Positions 1 to 6,207 of a DNA stretch of 15,288 nt are shown here, piece after piece. The notes under the pieces were generated by a model. The model saw only the letters and a program-made list of their open reading frames with translations, was not told the DNA's origin and ran no database searches. The position numbers and the translations under genes are program-made. The DNA is from Clostridia bacterium (GTDB lineage Bacteria > Bacillota_A > Clostridia > Oscillospirales > CAG-272). Within the stretch, counting starts at the first letter, position 1. Each line of letters begins with the position of its first letter. Location: assembly GCA_017552165.1 (NCBI GenBank), contig JAFZCF010000193.1, forward strand, positions 1 to 15,288, given 5' to 3'.

Positions 1-320
1 CCGAAGCCGACGACGACCGGCCTTCCGGACGGGACGGCGTCGCCCTGCGGAGCCGACTCCACGGGATCTGCGTGCTCAGCGACGACCGACGCGTCGGCCG
101 CACGGAGGGCGCTCTCCGGCACGGGACAGTCGGTCTCTATTATCACCGAACGGACGATGACCGGCTCCCTGCGGCGGGCGTCAACCGATTTTTTGCACAC
201 GTACGACGGATATTTCTTTTTCCCGTCAAGGTGCGGAACGAGTCTTTTAAGAGCCGCCGCGCACGCGTCGCCGTCGGTCGCGCCGACGGGCGTGCGTACG
301 TTGCGTACGACTATCTTCAC
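1..320 (-). CDS. FAD-dependent dehydrogenase, COG2509 family (N-terminal part, cut by window edge)
   Basis: Only the first 106 codons are present; the gene continues past the left edge. The frame opens at a GTG whose bases overlap the TGA stop of the preceding cdaR gene (GTGA overlap), with an AGGGGG ribosome site about 10 bases upstream. The visible protein starts MKIVVRNVRTPVG, has the KKSVDARRR segment at residues 43-51 and reaches RPVVVGFG at about 100-107, the start of a dinucleotide-binding Rossmann fold. This layout (a roughly 90-residue N-terminal domain with a K-K-S-x-D-A-R motif, then an FAD/NAD fold) fits the uncharacterised FAD-dependent dehydrogenases of COG2509, which I recall lying near cdaA-cdaR in other Clostridia. 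Family identity is from motif recognition; substrate and role are unknown. The 4 bp overlap implies co-translation with cdaR. Confidence 0.75.
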   Translation of the reverse strand, partial: MKIVVRNVRTPVGATDGDACAAALKRLVPHLDGKKKYPSYVCKKSVDARRREPVIVRSVIIETDCPVPESALRAADASVVAEHADPVESAPQGDAVPSGRPVVVGF

Positions 321-1558
321 TGAGTCACGTCCCCCTGGGTTATCTTCACCGAAACGGAATAACTCCCGACAACGTAGACCTTGCCCGCGTACTTGTCGAG
401 GAACGAGACTGAGACGGGGACGTCGACCGTGCCCGCGCTCCTGCCGGTGAGATTTATCTCCGCCGTGATATCGTACGCCTGGAGACTCTCGACCGCGTCG
501 CCGTCGCCGCGCACGGTGATGAGCACCATGCCCGGATCGGTATATGACAGACCGTCGGGATTTATGACTCTTAACTCGGCTGAGATCCGCTTTGAGCTTA
601 TGTTGGTGGTCTCGAGGGTGATGGTCACAGTCTCGACCTCGTCAACGTTCGTCACGCCGGAAGGCAGGGACACGGCGACGGTCCTCTCGGTCACGCCGTT
701 TTCGACCGTCGTTTCGTCGATTTCGTATACGAGCGATACCCTGCCGACGAGCTCCGCCTCGCCCTTGACCGTAATATACGCGGGGTTTGTCGTGACGGTG
801 CAGTTGCTTTCGTTGAATATGCCCTGAGTGAACCTCACCCTGACGGGCACCTGCTTCGTCACAAGCACGGGTATCGACGCCGTGGCGTTCGTCACGTTCG
901 TCCTGACGTAAGCGTTGACGACCTCGGCGCCGGAGGCGTCGAGCAGGCTGACCGTCCCGTTATAAGTGACGGTGCGCGTCACGTGCCCGATGGAGGCGAC
1001 GAGCTCCGCCCTGTCTATCGTCGAAATGACCGAGGCCGGCCCCGTCACGGAGACGGTCGCCGGGCTGACCGTTATGTTGCTGAGATCAAGTACGTACGGG
1101 TCGTCGACCTGATAGTCCGTTACCCTGACCCTGACCGGGACGGAGACCGTCTCGGTATTGTCGAGGTACAGATACACCGCCTCTGTCGACGCGTTTGAGA
1201 AGGTCACGCTGTTCGGCATATCGTATTCGACGGTGCATCTCACACGTCCCGGTTCAACGTCCGCGGGGACGGTGACGAAGGCCGTAATGTCTCCCTTTTC
1301 GATCTTGCTTATTGCCGATCTCTTGCCTGATACGGTCACGTCGACCGTCGCGTCGTCTCCCGATAGAACGGAATATCCCGATTCATTTCTTATCTCGACC
1401 GGGACCCCGCCGAGCGTCGTCGAATAAACCGTCACGTCGAGGTCGGTGACGTAATACCACAGAAACAGCGCGGCGGCTATGCAGACGATTATCGCCGCGA
1501 CGTCGCCTATCTTTCTGCCCGTGGTTTTTGCGCTTTTAACGGAGGTCGCGTTGTTCAT
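317..1558 (-). CDS. cdaR: CdaR, YbbR-domain regulator of the diadenylate cyclase CdaA
   Basis: A 413-residue protein with a short cytoplasmic N-terminus, one membrane helix at about residues 17-38 (rich in Ile, Ala and Leu, ending FLWYYVTD) and a long extracytoplasmic part. The outside region divides into about four beta-rich YbbR repeats, roughly 40-125, 130-225, 228-320 and 325-410. Each carries the typical pattern of a short 'V.V.G' strand followed by 'a.I..vdls' and a later 'pV.V' strand. In Bacillus and Listeria, CdaR binds CdaA in the membrane and adjusts c-di-AMP synthesis. The start ATG overlaps the cdaA stop (ATGA) and the stop overlaps the next gene's GTG, so the three are tightly coupled. 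Family recognition is firm; the regulatory role here is inferred from orthologues and gene order. Confidence 0.92.
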   Translation of the reverse strand: MNNATSVKSAKTTGRKIGDVAAIIVCIAAALFLWYYVTDLDVTVYSTTLGGVPVEIRNESGYSVLSGDDATVDVTVSGKRSAISKIEKGDITAFVTVPADVEPGRVRCTVEYDMPNSVTFSNASTEAVYLYLDNTETVSVPVRVRVTDYQVDDPYVLDLSNITVSPATVSVTGPASVISTIDRAELVASIGHVTRTVTYNGTVSLLDASGAEVVNAYVRTNVTNATASIPVLVTKQVPVRVRFTQGIFNESNCTVTTNPAYITVKGEAELVGRVSLVYEIDETTVENGVTERTVAVSLPSGVTNVDEVETVTITLETTNISSKRISAELRVINPDGLSYTDPGMVLITVRGDGDAVESLQAYDITAEINLTGRSAGTVDVPVSVSFLDKYAGKVYVVGSYSVSVKITQGDVTQ

Positions 1559-2436
1559 GCCTGTTCCTCCTTTGCCTCGCTGCGGGAAGCTTTGCCGTTT
1601 TTCTGCTTTTTTCTGTGCTGAACGCCCGTTTCGAGAAGCTCGATGAGCTTTGAACGGAGCTCGTTCCTGTCCTTCATCGGGATGAGATTCCCGGAATACG
1701 CGATCGAGATGCCGCCCGTCTCCTCCGAAACCACGACCGCGACGGCGTCGCTCTCCTCGCTTATGCCGAGGGCGGCGTGATGGCGCGTGCCGTGACGGCG
1801 CGCCTGCCGCTTTTCGTCAGTCGAGAGCGGGAGAATCACGGCCGCCCTGTAAAGCCGGTTGTCGCGGATTATCGCCGCTCCGTCATGAAGCGGCGTCCCC
1901 TTGTAGAAAACGCTCCGCAGCATGGGCGAGGTCAGGTCGGAATTGAGCTCTACGCCGCCCTTTACTACGTTGTCGAGATTCGACGTCCTCTCAATCACGA
2001 TCAGCGCTCCCGTCTTGTCGGCTGACATATCGCCGCAGGCCGACGAAAGCTCGGCGATCATACGTTCGGTGGCGTTTTTGGTGACGTCCCTGTCGCTTAT
2101 GCTCCGCAGACCGCGAAGCGGCTCCCCTCCGACCTTCTCGAGCGCGGAGCGCAGCTCCGGCTGAAAGACCACGATGAGAGCGATGAAGCCAATCTGGAAG
2201 AAGTTCGTCATTATATACGACACCGTTCTGAATCCGATCAGGTTGCTTATTATCATTATCACGCCGAGCAGGATGATGCCCACGGCGAGCCGCCCCGCCC
2301 GCCTGTCTCTTATAAACGCGTAAACCGCGTAAAGCAGCGCTGCGACGAGCAGAATGTCGATTATATCGATCACTCCGATCGAGCCGAGCCGCCTGAAAAA
2401 CGCCGGAAAATCAAAACTGAAGCCGTCACCGTTCAT
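1555..2436 (-). CDS. cdaA: CdaA, membrane-bound diadenylate cyclase (c-di-AMP synthase)
   Basis: A 293-residue protein that should make c-di-AMP from two ATP. Three membrane helices are visible at about residues 19-42, 48-68 and 73-91, followed by FQPELRSALE, the usual link to the DAC domain. Within the DAC domain, LHDGA is at 183-187 and the second nucleotide-binding motif reads GTRHHAALGISE from 216; VSEETGGIS follows at about 236. The family norm is GTRHRAA, so the last Arg of the RHR motif is His220 here (codon CAC at 1777-1779, one transition from CGC). A basic tail (RKKQKNGK) ends the protein. An AGGAAA ribosome site lies about 5 bases before the ATG. It follows the rlmI-like gene by 27 bp and overlaps cdaR by 4 bp. 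Identity is certain at family level; full activity is less certain because of the motif change. Confidence 0.93.
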   Translation of the reverse strand: MNGDGFSFDFPAFFRRLGSIGVIDIIDILLVAALLYAVYAFIRDRRAGRLAVGIILLGVIMIISNLIGFRTVSYIMTNFFQIGFIALIVVFQPELRSALEKVGGEPLRGLRSISDRDVTKNATERMIAELSSACGDMSADKTGALIVIERTSNLDNVVKGGVELNSDLTSPMLRSVFYKGTPLHDGAAIIRDNRLYRAAVILPLSTDEKRQARRHGTRHHAALGISEESDAVAVVVSEETGGISIAYSGNLIPMKDRNELRSKLIELLETGVQHRKKQKNGKASRSEAKEEQA

Positions 2437-2463
2437 GTTGTTTCCTGCCTTTCGTGGATAGTG

Positions 2464-3675
2464 TCATACGATCTGAAAAATGAAGAATTTGAGATATTCC
2501 GTCTCCGGGACGTTCCAGAGGATCGGATGGTCCGGAGACTGGCGCCGTTCCTCGACCTGCCGTAGTCCGACGCCGGCGCGTTCCGCCGCTCCGTGGAGCA
2601 TCTGCCGGAAAAGCGGTGCGGTCATGAAATGAGAGCAGGAGCAGGTCGCGAGGTACCCTCCTCTGCCGAGGAGGCGCATCGCGCGCTCGTTGATCTCGCC
2701 GTAGCCGCGCGCGGCGCTCTTTACCGTGTCGCGGCTCTTTGTGAACGCGGGAGGATCGAGGATTATGAGGTCGTATTCTCCCCTGCGCACCGTTTCGAGG
2801 TAATCAAAGACGTCGGCGCATACGACGTCAACCCTGTCGTCCATGCCGTTCATCGCGGCGTTTTCGCGAGCCACCCCGCAGGCACTCTCCGAGACGTCGA
2901 CCGCGGTCACGCGCTCCGCCCCGCCCTTTACGCAGTTGAGGGCGAAGCCGCCCGTGTGGGTGAAACAGTCGAGCACCTTTTTGCCCCGGCATAACCCGCC
3001 GACCGCCGCGCGGTTGAATTTCTGATCAAGGAAAAAACCCGTTTTCTGCCCCGCGGCGTAATCGACCGCGAATCTGAGCCCGTTTTCGATGACCACCGTT
3101 CTGCCGTCGGTTTCGCAAAGGCCGTCGGCTTTATAAAACCCCGTTTCCGCGGCAAGCCCCTCGAGCGCCCTCACGGGGGAATCGTTTCTCAGATATACCG
3201 TGTTTATCACGTCGCCGGAACTCCTGAGGTCGTCGAGGATGAGCCCGAGGATCAGGTCCTTTCTCATATCGACCCCGAGACACAGCGTCTGTACGGAGAG
3301 CACGTCCCCGAACCGGTCGACGGTCATCCCGGGGAACCTGTCTGCCTCGCCGAATACGAGCCGGCAGCAGTCGAAGGCGCCGCCCATGACGGTCCGCCTG
3401 TAATCGAGAGCGTGGGACACCCTGCGTCTGAAAAAATCATCGTCAAACCTGTCGTTCGCGTTGCACGAAATGAGCCGAACGCGTATTTTCGACGCGCCGT
3501 TGACAAAGCCCGAGCCGAGATATTTGCCTTTTTCGCTGAAAACGTCGACGACGTCGCCGCCGGACCAGCCGCCTTCGTCAGAAACGACTTCCGTTCCGTA
3601 TATCCACGGATGCCCGCCGGACGCGCTCCGCGCCGCCTTCGCCGTGACCGTCAGCCGCGGCAGATCCCTTTTCAC
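2464..3675 (-). CDS. RlmI-like 23S rRNA (cytosine-C5) methyltransferase, COG1092
   Basis: A 403-residue class I SAM-dependent methyltransferase. A PUA-type RNA-binding domain occupies about residues 4-75 (GHPWIYGTEV near 21-30, typical of this family). A linker domain contains QKTGFFLDQ (210-218), a family signature. The Rossmann methyltransferase domain has motif I VLDCFTHTGGFAL (234-246), the DPPAFTKS catalytic-loop motif (307-314) and CSCSH (345-349). Related proteins methylate C1962 of 23S rRNA (E. coli numbering); the exact target here is inferred. The frame is open further upstream from a TTG at 3693, but that codon lies next to the GGAGGAG ribosome site itself. The GTG at 3675-3673, 9 bases after GGAGGAG, is therefore chosen, giving MKRDLPRLTV. 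First gene of the rlmI-cdaA-cdaR-COG2509 unit, with a promoter just upstream. Confidence 0.88.
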   Translation of the reverse strand: MKRDLPRLTVTAKAARSASGGHPWIYGTEVVSDEGGWSGGDVVDVFSEKGKYLGSGFVNGASKIRVRLISCNANDRFDDDFFRRRVSHALDYRRTVMGGAFDCCRLVFGEADRFPGMTVDRFGDVLSVQTLCLGVDMRKDLILGLILDDLRSSGDVINTVYLRNDSPVRALEGLAAETGFYKADGLCETDGRTVVIENGLRFAVDYAAGQKTGFFLDQKFNRAAVGGLCRGKKVLDCFTHTGGFALNCVKGGAERVTAVDVSESACGVARENAAMNGMDDRVDVVCADVFDYLETVRRGEYDLIILDPPAFTKSRDTVKSAARGYGEINERAMRLLGRGGYLATCSCSHFMTAPLFRQMLHGAAERAGVGLRQVEERRQSPDHPILWNVPETEYLKFFIFQIV

Positions 3676-3711
3676 GGATAAACTCTCCTCCAAAATATCA
3701 TTTAACAGTTT

Positions 3712-3740
3712 ATTATATCATATAACCGAAAAAAAAGCAA
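3712..3740 (-). promoter_or_regulatory. Promoter of the rlmI-like/cdaA/cdaR operon
   Basis: Read on the minus strand, there is a perfect -10 TATAAT (3717-3712) and, 17 bases upstream, TTGCTT (3740-3735), a weak -35. The expected start is near 3705, about 30 bases ahead of the GTG at 3675. It lies directly after the cysK terminator in an A/T-rich gap, which supports an independent transcription start. Confidence 0.65.
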
Positions 3741-3760
3741 CGCCGGAAAGGTCTTCGTCC

Positions 3761-3796
3761 GGAAAAAACAAAAACCGCTCCCGAAGACGGGAGCGG
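3761..3796 (-). terminator. Rho-independent terminator of cysK
   Basis: A perfect 9 bp GC-rich stem, CCGCTCCCG (3775-3783) with CGGGAGCGG (3788-3796), closes on an AAGA loop. On the minus strand it is followed by the T-rich run TTTTTGTTTTTT (3774-3763). It begins 17 bp after the cysK stop codon and separates cysK from the next operon. Confidence 0.92.
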
Positions 3797-3812
3797 AGAA
3801 AAGGCGTTTAGT

Positions 3813-4745
3813 TCAGTCTTCAAAAAGCGGGGTCGACAGATACCTGTCTCCCGTGTCGGGGAGAAGGACGACGACGGTCTTGCCGGCGTTCTCGGGACGC
3901 GACGCAATTTTTATCGCGGCAAAGGCGGCGGCGCCGGACGAGATCCCGACGAGCACGCCCTCTTTGCGGCCGATGAGTTTGCCTGTCGCGAAGGCGTCTT
4001 CGTTTGAGACCGTGATTATCTCGTCGTAAATACCTGTGTCGAGGACGTCGGGTACAAAGCCCGCGCCGATCCCCTGTATCTTGTGCGGTCCTGCAACGCC
4101 GGTCGACAGCACCGGCGACGTCGCCGGCTCGACCGCCGCGACCTTAACGTCCGGATTTTTCTCTTTCAGATATCTGCCCGTGCCCGTCACGGTTCCGCCC
4201 GTGCCGACGCCGGCGACGAAGAAATCGACCTTTCCGTCCGTGTCGTTCCAGATCTCGGGGCCGGTCGTTTCGTAATGCGCCTTCGGGTTGGCGGGGTTTG
4301 AAAACTGAGAGGGGATAAACGCGCCGGGGATCTCCGCGGCGAGCTCATTCGCCTTTTCGATCGCGCCCTTCATACCCTTTGCGCCCTCGGTGAGAACGAT
4401 TTCCGCGCCGAAAGCCTTCAGCATCTGACGGCGCTCGACCGACATGGTCTCGGGCATAGTCAGTATTATGCGGTATCCGCGCGCGGCGGCGACAGAGGCG
4501 AGGCCTATGCCGGTGTTGCCGCTCGTCGGCTCGATTATGACGCTGTCTGGAGTGAGTTTGCCGCTCTGCTCGGCGTCGTCGAGCATCGCCTTCGCTATTC
4601 TGTCCTTGACGGATCCGGCGGGGTTGAAATACTCGAGCTTGGCCACGAGCCGCGCCGCGAGGTCATATTCTTTTTCTATGTGTGTGAGTTCAAGCAGAGG
4701 CGTACCGCCTATGAGCTGATCGGCTGAGCCGTATATATTTGACAT
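3813..4745 (-). CDS. cysK: Cysteine synthase A (O-acetylserine sulfhydrylase)
   Basis: A 310-residue PLP enzyme that joins O-acetyl-L-serine and sulfide to give cysteine. All family landmarks are present: NPAGSVKDR with the PLP lysine at K47, the substrate loop [11 protein letters not shown] (73-83), the phosphate-binding GTGGT (181-185), VGISSGAA (266-273) and [10 protein letters not shown] near the C-terminus. Length is exactly usual for CysK. The frame stays open upstream to 4820, but the ATG at 4745-4743 has AAGGAG at a 9-base spacing and gives the conserved N-terminus [18 protein letters not shown], so it is the start. It is monocistronic: own promoter at 4906-4934, own terminator, and a leader of about 150 nt. 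A palindrome over the transcription start suggests repressor control, plausibly by cysteine or sulfur supply. Confidence 0.96.
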   Translation of the reverse strand: MSNIYGSADQLIGGTPLLELTHIEKEYDLAARLVAKLEYFNPAGSVKDRIAKAMLDDAEQSGKLTPDSVIIEPTSGNTGIGLASVAAARGYRIILTMPETMSVERRQMLKAFGAEIVLTEGAKGMKGAIEKANELAAEIPGAFIPSQFSNPANPKAHYETTGPEIWNDTDGKVDFFVAGVGTGGTVTGTGRYLKEKNPDVKVAAVEPATSPVLSTGVAGPHKIQGIGAGFVPDVLDTGIYDEIITVSNEDAFATGKLIGRKEGVLVGISSGAAAFAAIKIASRPENAGKTVVVLLPDTGDRYLSTPLFED

Positions 4746-4881
4746 TGATTTTTTCTCCTTGTTTCTGAGTTTATTCGAATATAGATTTATGTTTCCGGAC
4801 GCGTGACGTGCCGCCGACATCGAAGACCGGCGCGCCGGGCCCGGGAAAGGCCGTTTCGTCTCATTTTATTCGCTTCTTTCT

Positions 4882-4898
4882 CCTACCTGTTTGGTAGG
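4882..4898 (-). promoter_or_regulatory. Palindromic putative operator at the cysK transcription start
   Basis: CCTACC and GGTAGG form perfect 6 bp arms around a 5 bp spacer, 17 bp in all. On the minus strand the motif begins about 7 bases past the -10 box, so it would cover positions near +1 to +18 of the cysK transcript, a repressor-type location. The arm sequence resembles operators of Rrf2-type regulators (CymR/IscR class), which control cysteine and Fe-S genes in Firmicutes. That link is inference; an RNA hairpin role is the alternative, though 6 bp arms with no following T-run do not make a terminator. Confidence 0.5.
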
Positions 4899-4905
4899 CG
4901 TTAGT

Positions 4906-4934
4906 ATTATACCACGAAATGACCGGCGTGTCAA
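4906..4934 (-). promoter_or_regulatory. Consensus sigma-A promoter of cysK
   Basis: On the minus strand, TTGACA (4934-4929) and TATAAT (4911-4906) are both perfect matches, separated by exactly 17 bases. An A/T-rich run lies directly upstream and may act as an UP element. Such a strong promoter next to a palindrome fits a gene that is kept off by a repressor and released on demand. Confidence 0.9.
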
Positions 4935-4936
4935 GA

Positions 4937-5002
4937 CGCGAAAAAAATTATTTTTTGTCACTTATTAGAGCAAAGAAGTCTCATATGCGTATTTTTTTCG
5001 CG
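4937..5002. repeat. 12 bp inverted repeat flanking the divergent promoter core
   Basis: CGCGAAAAAAAT (4937-4948) and ATTTTTTTCGCG (4991-5002) are exact reverse complements, 42 bases apart. One arm sits 2 bp upstream of the cysK -35 box and the other 9 bp upstream of the rplJ -35 box. Each promoter therefore sees the same T-tract-CGCG sequence just before its -35. The A/T tracts could be UP elements or bent DNA. Confidence 0.7.
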
Positions 5003-5011
5003 CAAAAGAAC

Positions 5012-5040
5012 TTGACAAAGCCGTTTCGCGGTGGTATAAT
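5012..5040 (+). promoter_or_regulatory. Consensus sigma-A promoter of rplJ-rplL
   Basis: TTGACA (5012-5017) and TATAAT (5035-5040) are perfect matches with a 17 base spacer. The predicted start is near 5047, right at the head of the L10 leader RNA. Strength at the consensus level fits a ribosomal-protein operon whose output is then set by attenuation in the leader. Confidence 0.92.
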
Positions 5041-5042
5041 AT

Positions 5043-5160
5043 GCCGTCAACTTAAGACAGCAGGTACAAGGTAAATCCTGCCGAGGTTAACATACGATAT
5101 CAAGCGTTCTGCTTTTCGCATGTCCGAGGCGTTTTGCCTGCGGGCAATTTTTTTGCCCTC
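5043..5160 (+). ncRNA. Ribosomal protein L10 leader (autoregulatory 5' UTR)
   Basis: The leader carries the hallmark AAGACAGCAGG (5054-5064) and CCTGCCGAGG (5077-5086) halves of the L10 leader family (Rfam L10_leader). GCAGG (5060-5064) pairs with CCTGC (5077-5081); outside an asymmetric AAGACA/CG internal loop, AACTT (5049-5053) pairs with AGGTT (5084-5088) with one G-U pair. In Firmicutes the L10(L12)4 complex binds this element and lowers its own expression. It lies between the consensus promoter and rplJ and is followed by a hairpin with a T-run, as expected for attenuation. The element is recognised by eye; the exact ends are approximate. Confidence 0.88.
5134..5154 (+). terminator. Attenuator terminator in the rplJ leader
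   Basis: TTGCC (5134-5138) and GGCAA (5143-5147) pair around a TGCG loop and are followed at once by seven T residues (5148-5154). The stem is short (5 bp), suiting a conditional terminator. GGGCAA (5142-5147) can instead pair with TTGCCC (5153-5158) downstream, which would break the terminator stem. Confidence 0.72.
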
Positions 5161-5185
5161 CATCAATACAAGGAGGTATGACATC

Positions 5186-5749
5186 ATGCCAAGCGCACTT
5201 ATTCTTGAGCAAAAGAAAGCGGCGACCGAAGCCCTGACTGAAAAGATCAAGGCGGCGTCCTCGGGAGTTCTCGTGGCCTACACCGGGATCAACGTCGAAC
5301 AGGACACCGCGCTCCGTAAAGCTTTGCGCGAAGCGGGCGTCGAGTACAAGGTATACAAAAATACCATGACCGAGCGTGCCTGCGAAGCCGCGGGGTTCGG
5401 TGAGCTCAAAAAGTATCTCGGCGGAATGACGGCCCTCGCGACGAGCGAGAAGGACCCCGTCGCCCCCGCGAAGATACTCAAGGAATATGCCGACAAGGTC
5501 AAGGATTTCGAAATCAGAGCCGGCTTTATCGACGGCGCCGTCGTCGATCAGAAGGCGGTCCTCGAGCTCGCCTCGATCCCGAACAAAGAGACCCTCGTCT
5601 GCAAGATCATGCTCGGTATGCAGAACCCGCTCTACAAGCTCGCTTACGCCCTCCAGGCGATAATCGACAAGAGCGGCGAAGCACCCGCCGAGGAAGCAGC
5701 GGCAGAGCCGGAAACGCCGGCCGAGACCGCGGAAACACCGGCCGAATGA
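5186..5749 (+). CDS. rplJ: 50S ribosomal protein L10
   Basis: A 187-residue protein forming the base of the ribosomal stalk; it binds 23S rRNA and carries L7/L12 dimers. The N-terminus MPSALILEQKKAATEALTEK, the RNA-binding region with VEYKVYKNTM (52-61), and the later L12-binding helix (NPLYKLAYALQAIID, about 147-161) are all in place. After about residue 163 there is a Glu/Ala/Pro-rich acidic tail (AEEAAAEPETPAE), longer than in many homologues and likely disordered. The ATG at 5186 follows AGGAGG by 9 bases; the frame extends further upstream but that part belongs to the leader RNA. The Shine-Dalgarno GGAGG (5172-5176) can pair with CCTCC (5157-5161). First gene of a two-gene operon with rplL, 66 bp downstream. 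Confidence 0.96.
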   Translation: MPSALILEQKKAATEALTEKIKAASSGVLVAYTGINVEQDTALRKALREAGVEYKVYKNTMTERACEAAGFGELKKYLGGMTALATSEKDPVAPAKILKEYADKVKDFEIRAGFIDGAVVDQKAVLELASIPNKETLVCKIMLGMQNPLYKLAYALQAIIDKSGEAPAEEAAAEPETPAETAETPAE

Positions 5750-5815
5750 GCCGAAGCCCGGCGGGCGGGCAAAGCCCCGCGGAAATTATTATACTATTAA
5801 AGTGAGGAAATTACA

Positions 5816-6190
5816 ATGGCAAGCGAAAAAACACTCGCACTCCTTGAAGAGATCAAGGGTCTGACCATACTCGAGATGAACGATCTCGTAAAGGGACTTG
5901 AAGAGGCGTTCGGCGTCACCGCCGCACCCGTAGCAGTAGCAGGCGGCGCAGCTCCCGCAGCGGCAGCCGAGGAAGAAAAGACCGAATTCGACGTTATCCT
6001 CGCCTCCTTCGGAGCGAAGAAGCTCGACGTCATCAAGGTCGTCCGTGAGATCACCGGACTCGGACTTAAGGACGCGAAGGACCTCGTTGAGGCCGCTCCT
6101 AAGGCCATCAAGGAAGGCATCTCCAAGGAAGACGCCGAGGCCCTCAAGAAGCAGATCGAGGCAGCCGGCGCTACCGTCGAGATCAAGTAA
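5816..6190 (+). CDS. rplL: 50S ribosomal protein L7/L12
   Basis: A 124-residue stalk protein, present in several copies per ribosome, that recruits and stimulates translational GTPases. The N-terminal dimerisation helices (about 4-35, with [20 protein letters not shown]) lead into an Ala/Gly/Pro hinge (about 38-52). The globular C-terminal domain follows with [20 protein letters not shown] and [20 protein letters not shown], the highly conserved factor-binding surface. Length is typical. A GAGGAA ribosome site precedes the ATG. It is the last gene of the transcript: a strong terminator starts 17 bp after the stop. The 66 bp before it contain a GC-rich potential hairpin but no T-run. Confidence 0.98.
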   Translation: MASEKTLALLEEIKGLTILEMNDLVKGLEEAFGVTAAPVAVAGGAAPAAAAEEEKTEFDVILASFGAKKLDVIKVVREITGLGLKDAKDLVEAAPKAIKEGISKEDAEALKKQIEAAGATVEIK

Positions 6191-6207
6191 TAAGAGTTTA
6201 TCCCTTA

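Larger units (their letters stand above)
4746..5185. other. 440 bp divergent regulatory region between cysK and rplJ
   Basis: No protein gene is supported here. From left to right it holds the cysK untranslated leader with a GC-rich palindromic block (CCGGCGCGCCGG, 4827-4838, running into CCGGGCCCGG, 4835-4844), a CCTACC/GGTAGG palindrome (4882-4898), the cysK promoter (minus), a very A/T-rich core bounded by a 12 bp inverted repeat, the rplJ promoter (plus), the L10 leader RNA, an attenuator and the rplJ ribosome site. I looked for a T-box (AGGGTGG...ACCGCG) on the cysK side and did not see one. Confidence 0.85.

Noticed and set aside
72..450. Plus-strand open frames at the left edge
   Set aside because: They run opposite the COG2509 and cdaR genes, whose products match known families; the plus-strand products are Arg/Pro-rich and unrecognisable.
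3748..3767. Second hairpin CCGGA/TCCGG after the cysK terminator
   Set aside because: The 5 bp stem with a 10 base loop is weak, and a strong terminator lies directly before it; probably chance, though it could be a backup.
4746..4820. N-terminal extension of cysK to an upstream start at 4820
   Set aside because: The ATG at 4745 has a well-placed AAGGAG and begins at the conserved CysK N-terminus; the extension has no family similarity.
4779..4865. Possible short leader peptide (about 25 codons, one Cys, Arg-rich) in the cysK leader on the minus strand
   Set aside because: The nearest AGGAG is about 15 bases before its ATG, too far for good initiation, and a single Cys codon does not make a convincing attenuation peptide.
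5755..5790. GC-rich hairpin between rplJ and rplL (GCGGG...CCCGC)
   Set aside because: The stem is about 5 bp and no T-run follows, so it is not a terminator. It could be a processing or stability element, but nothing in the sequence supports more.
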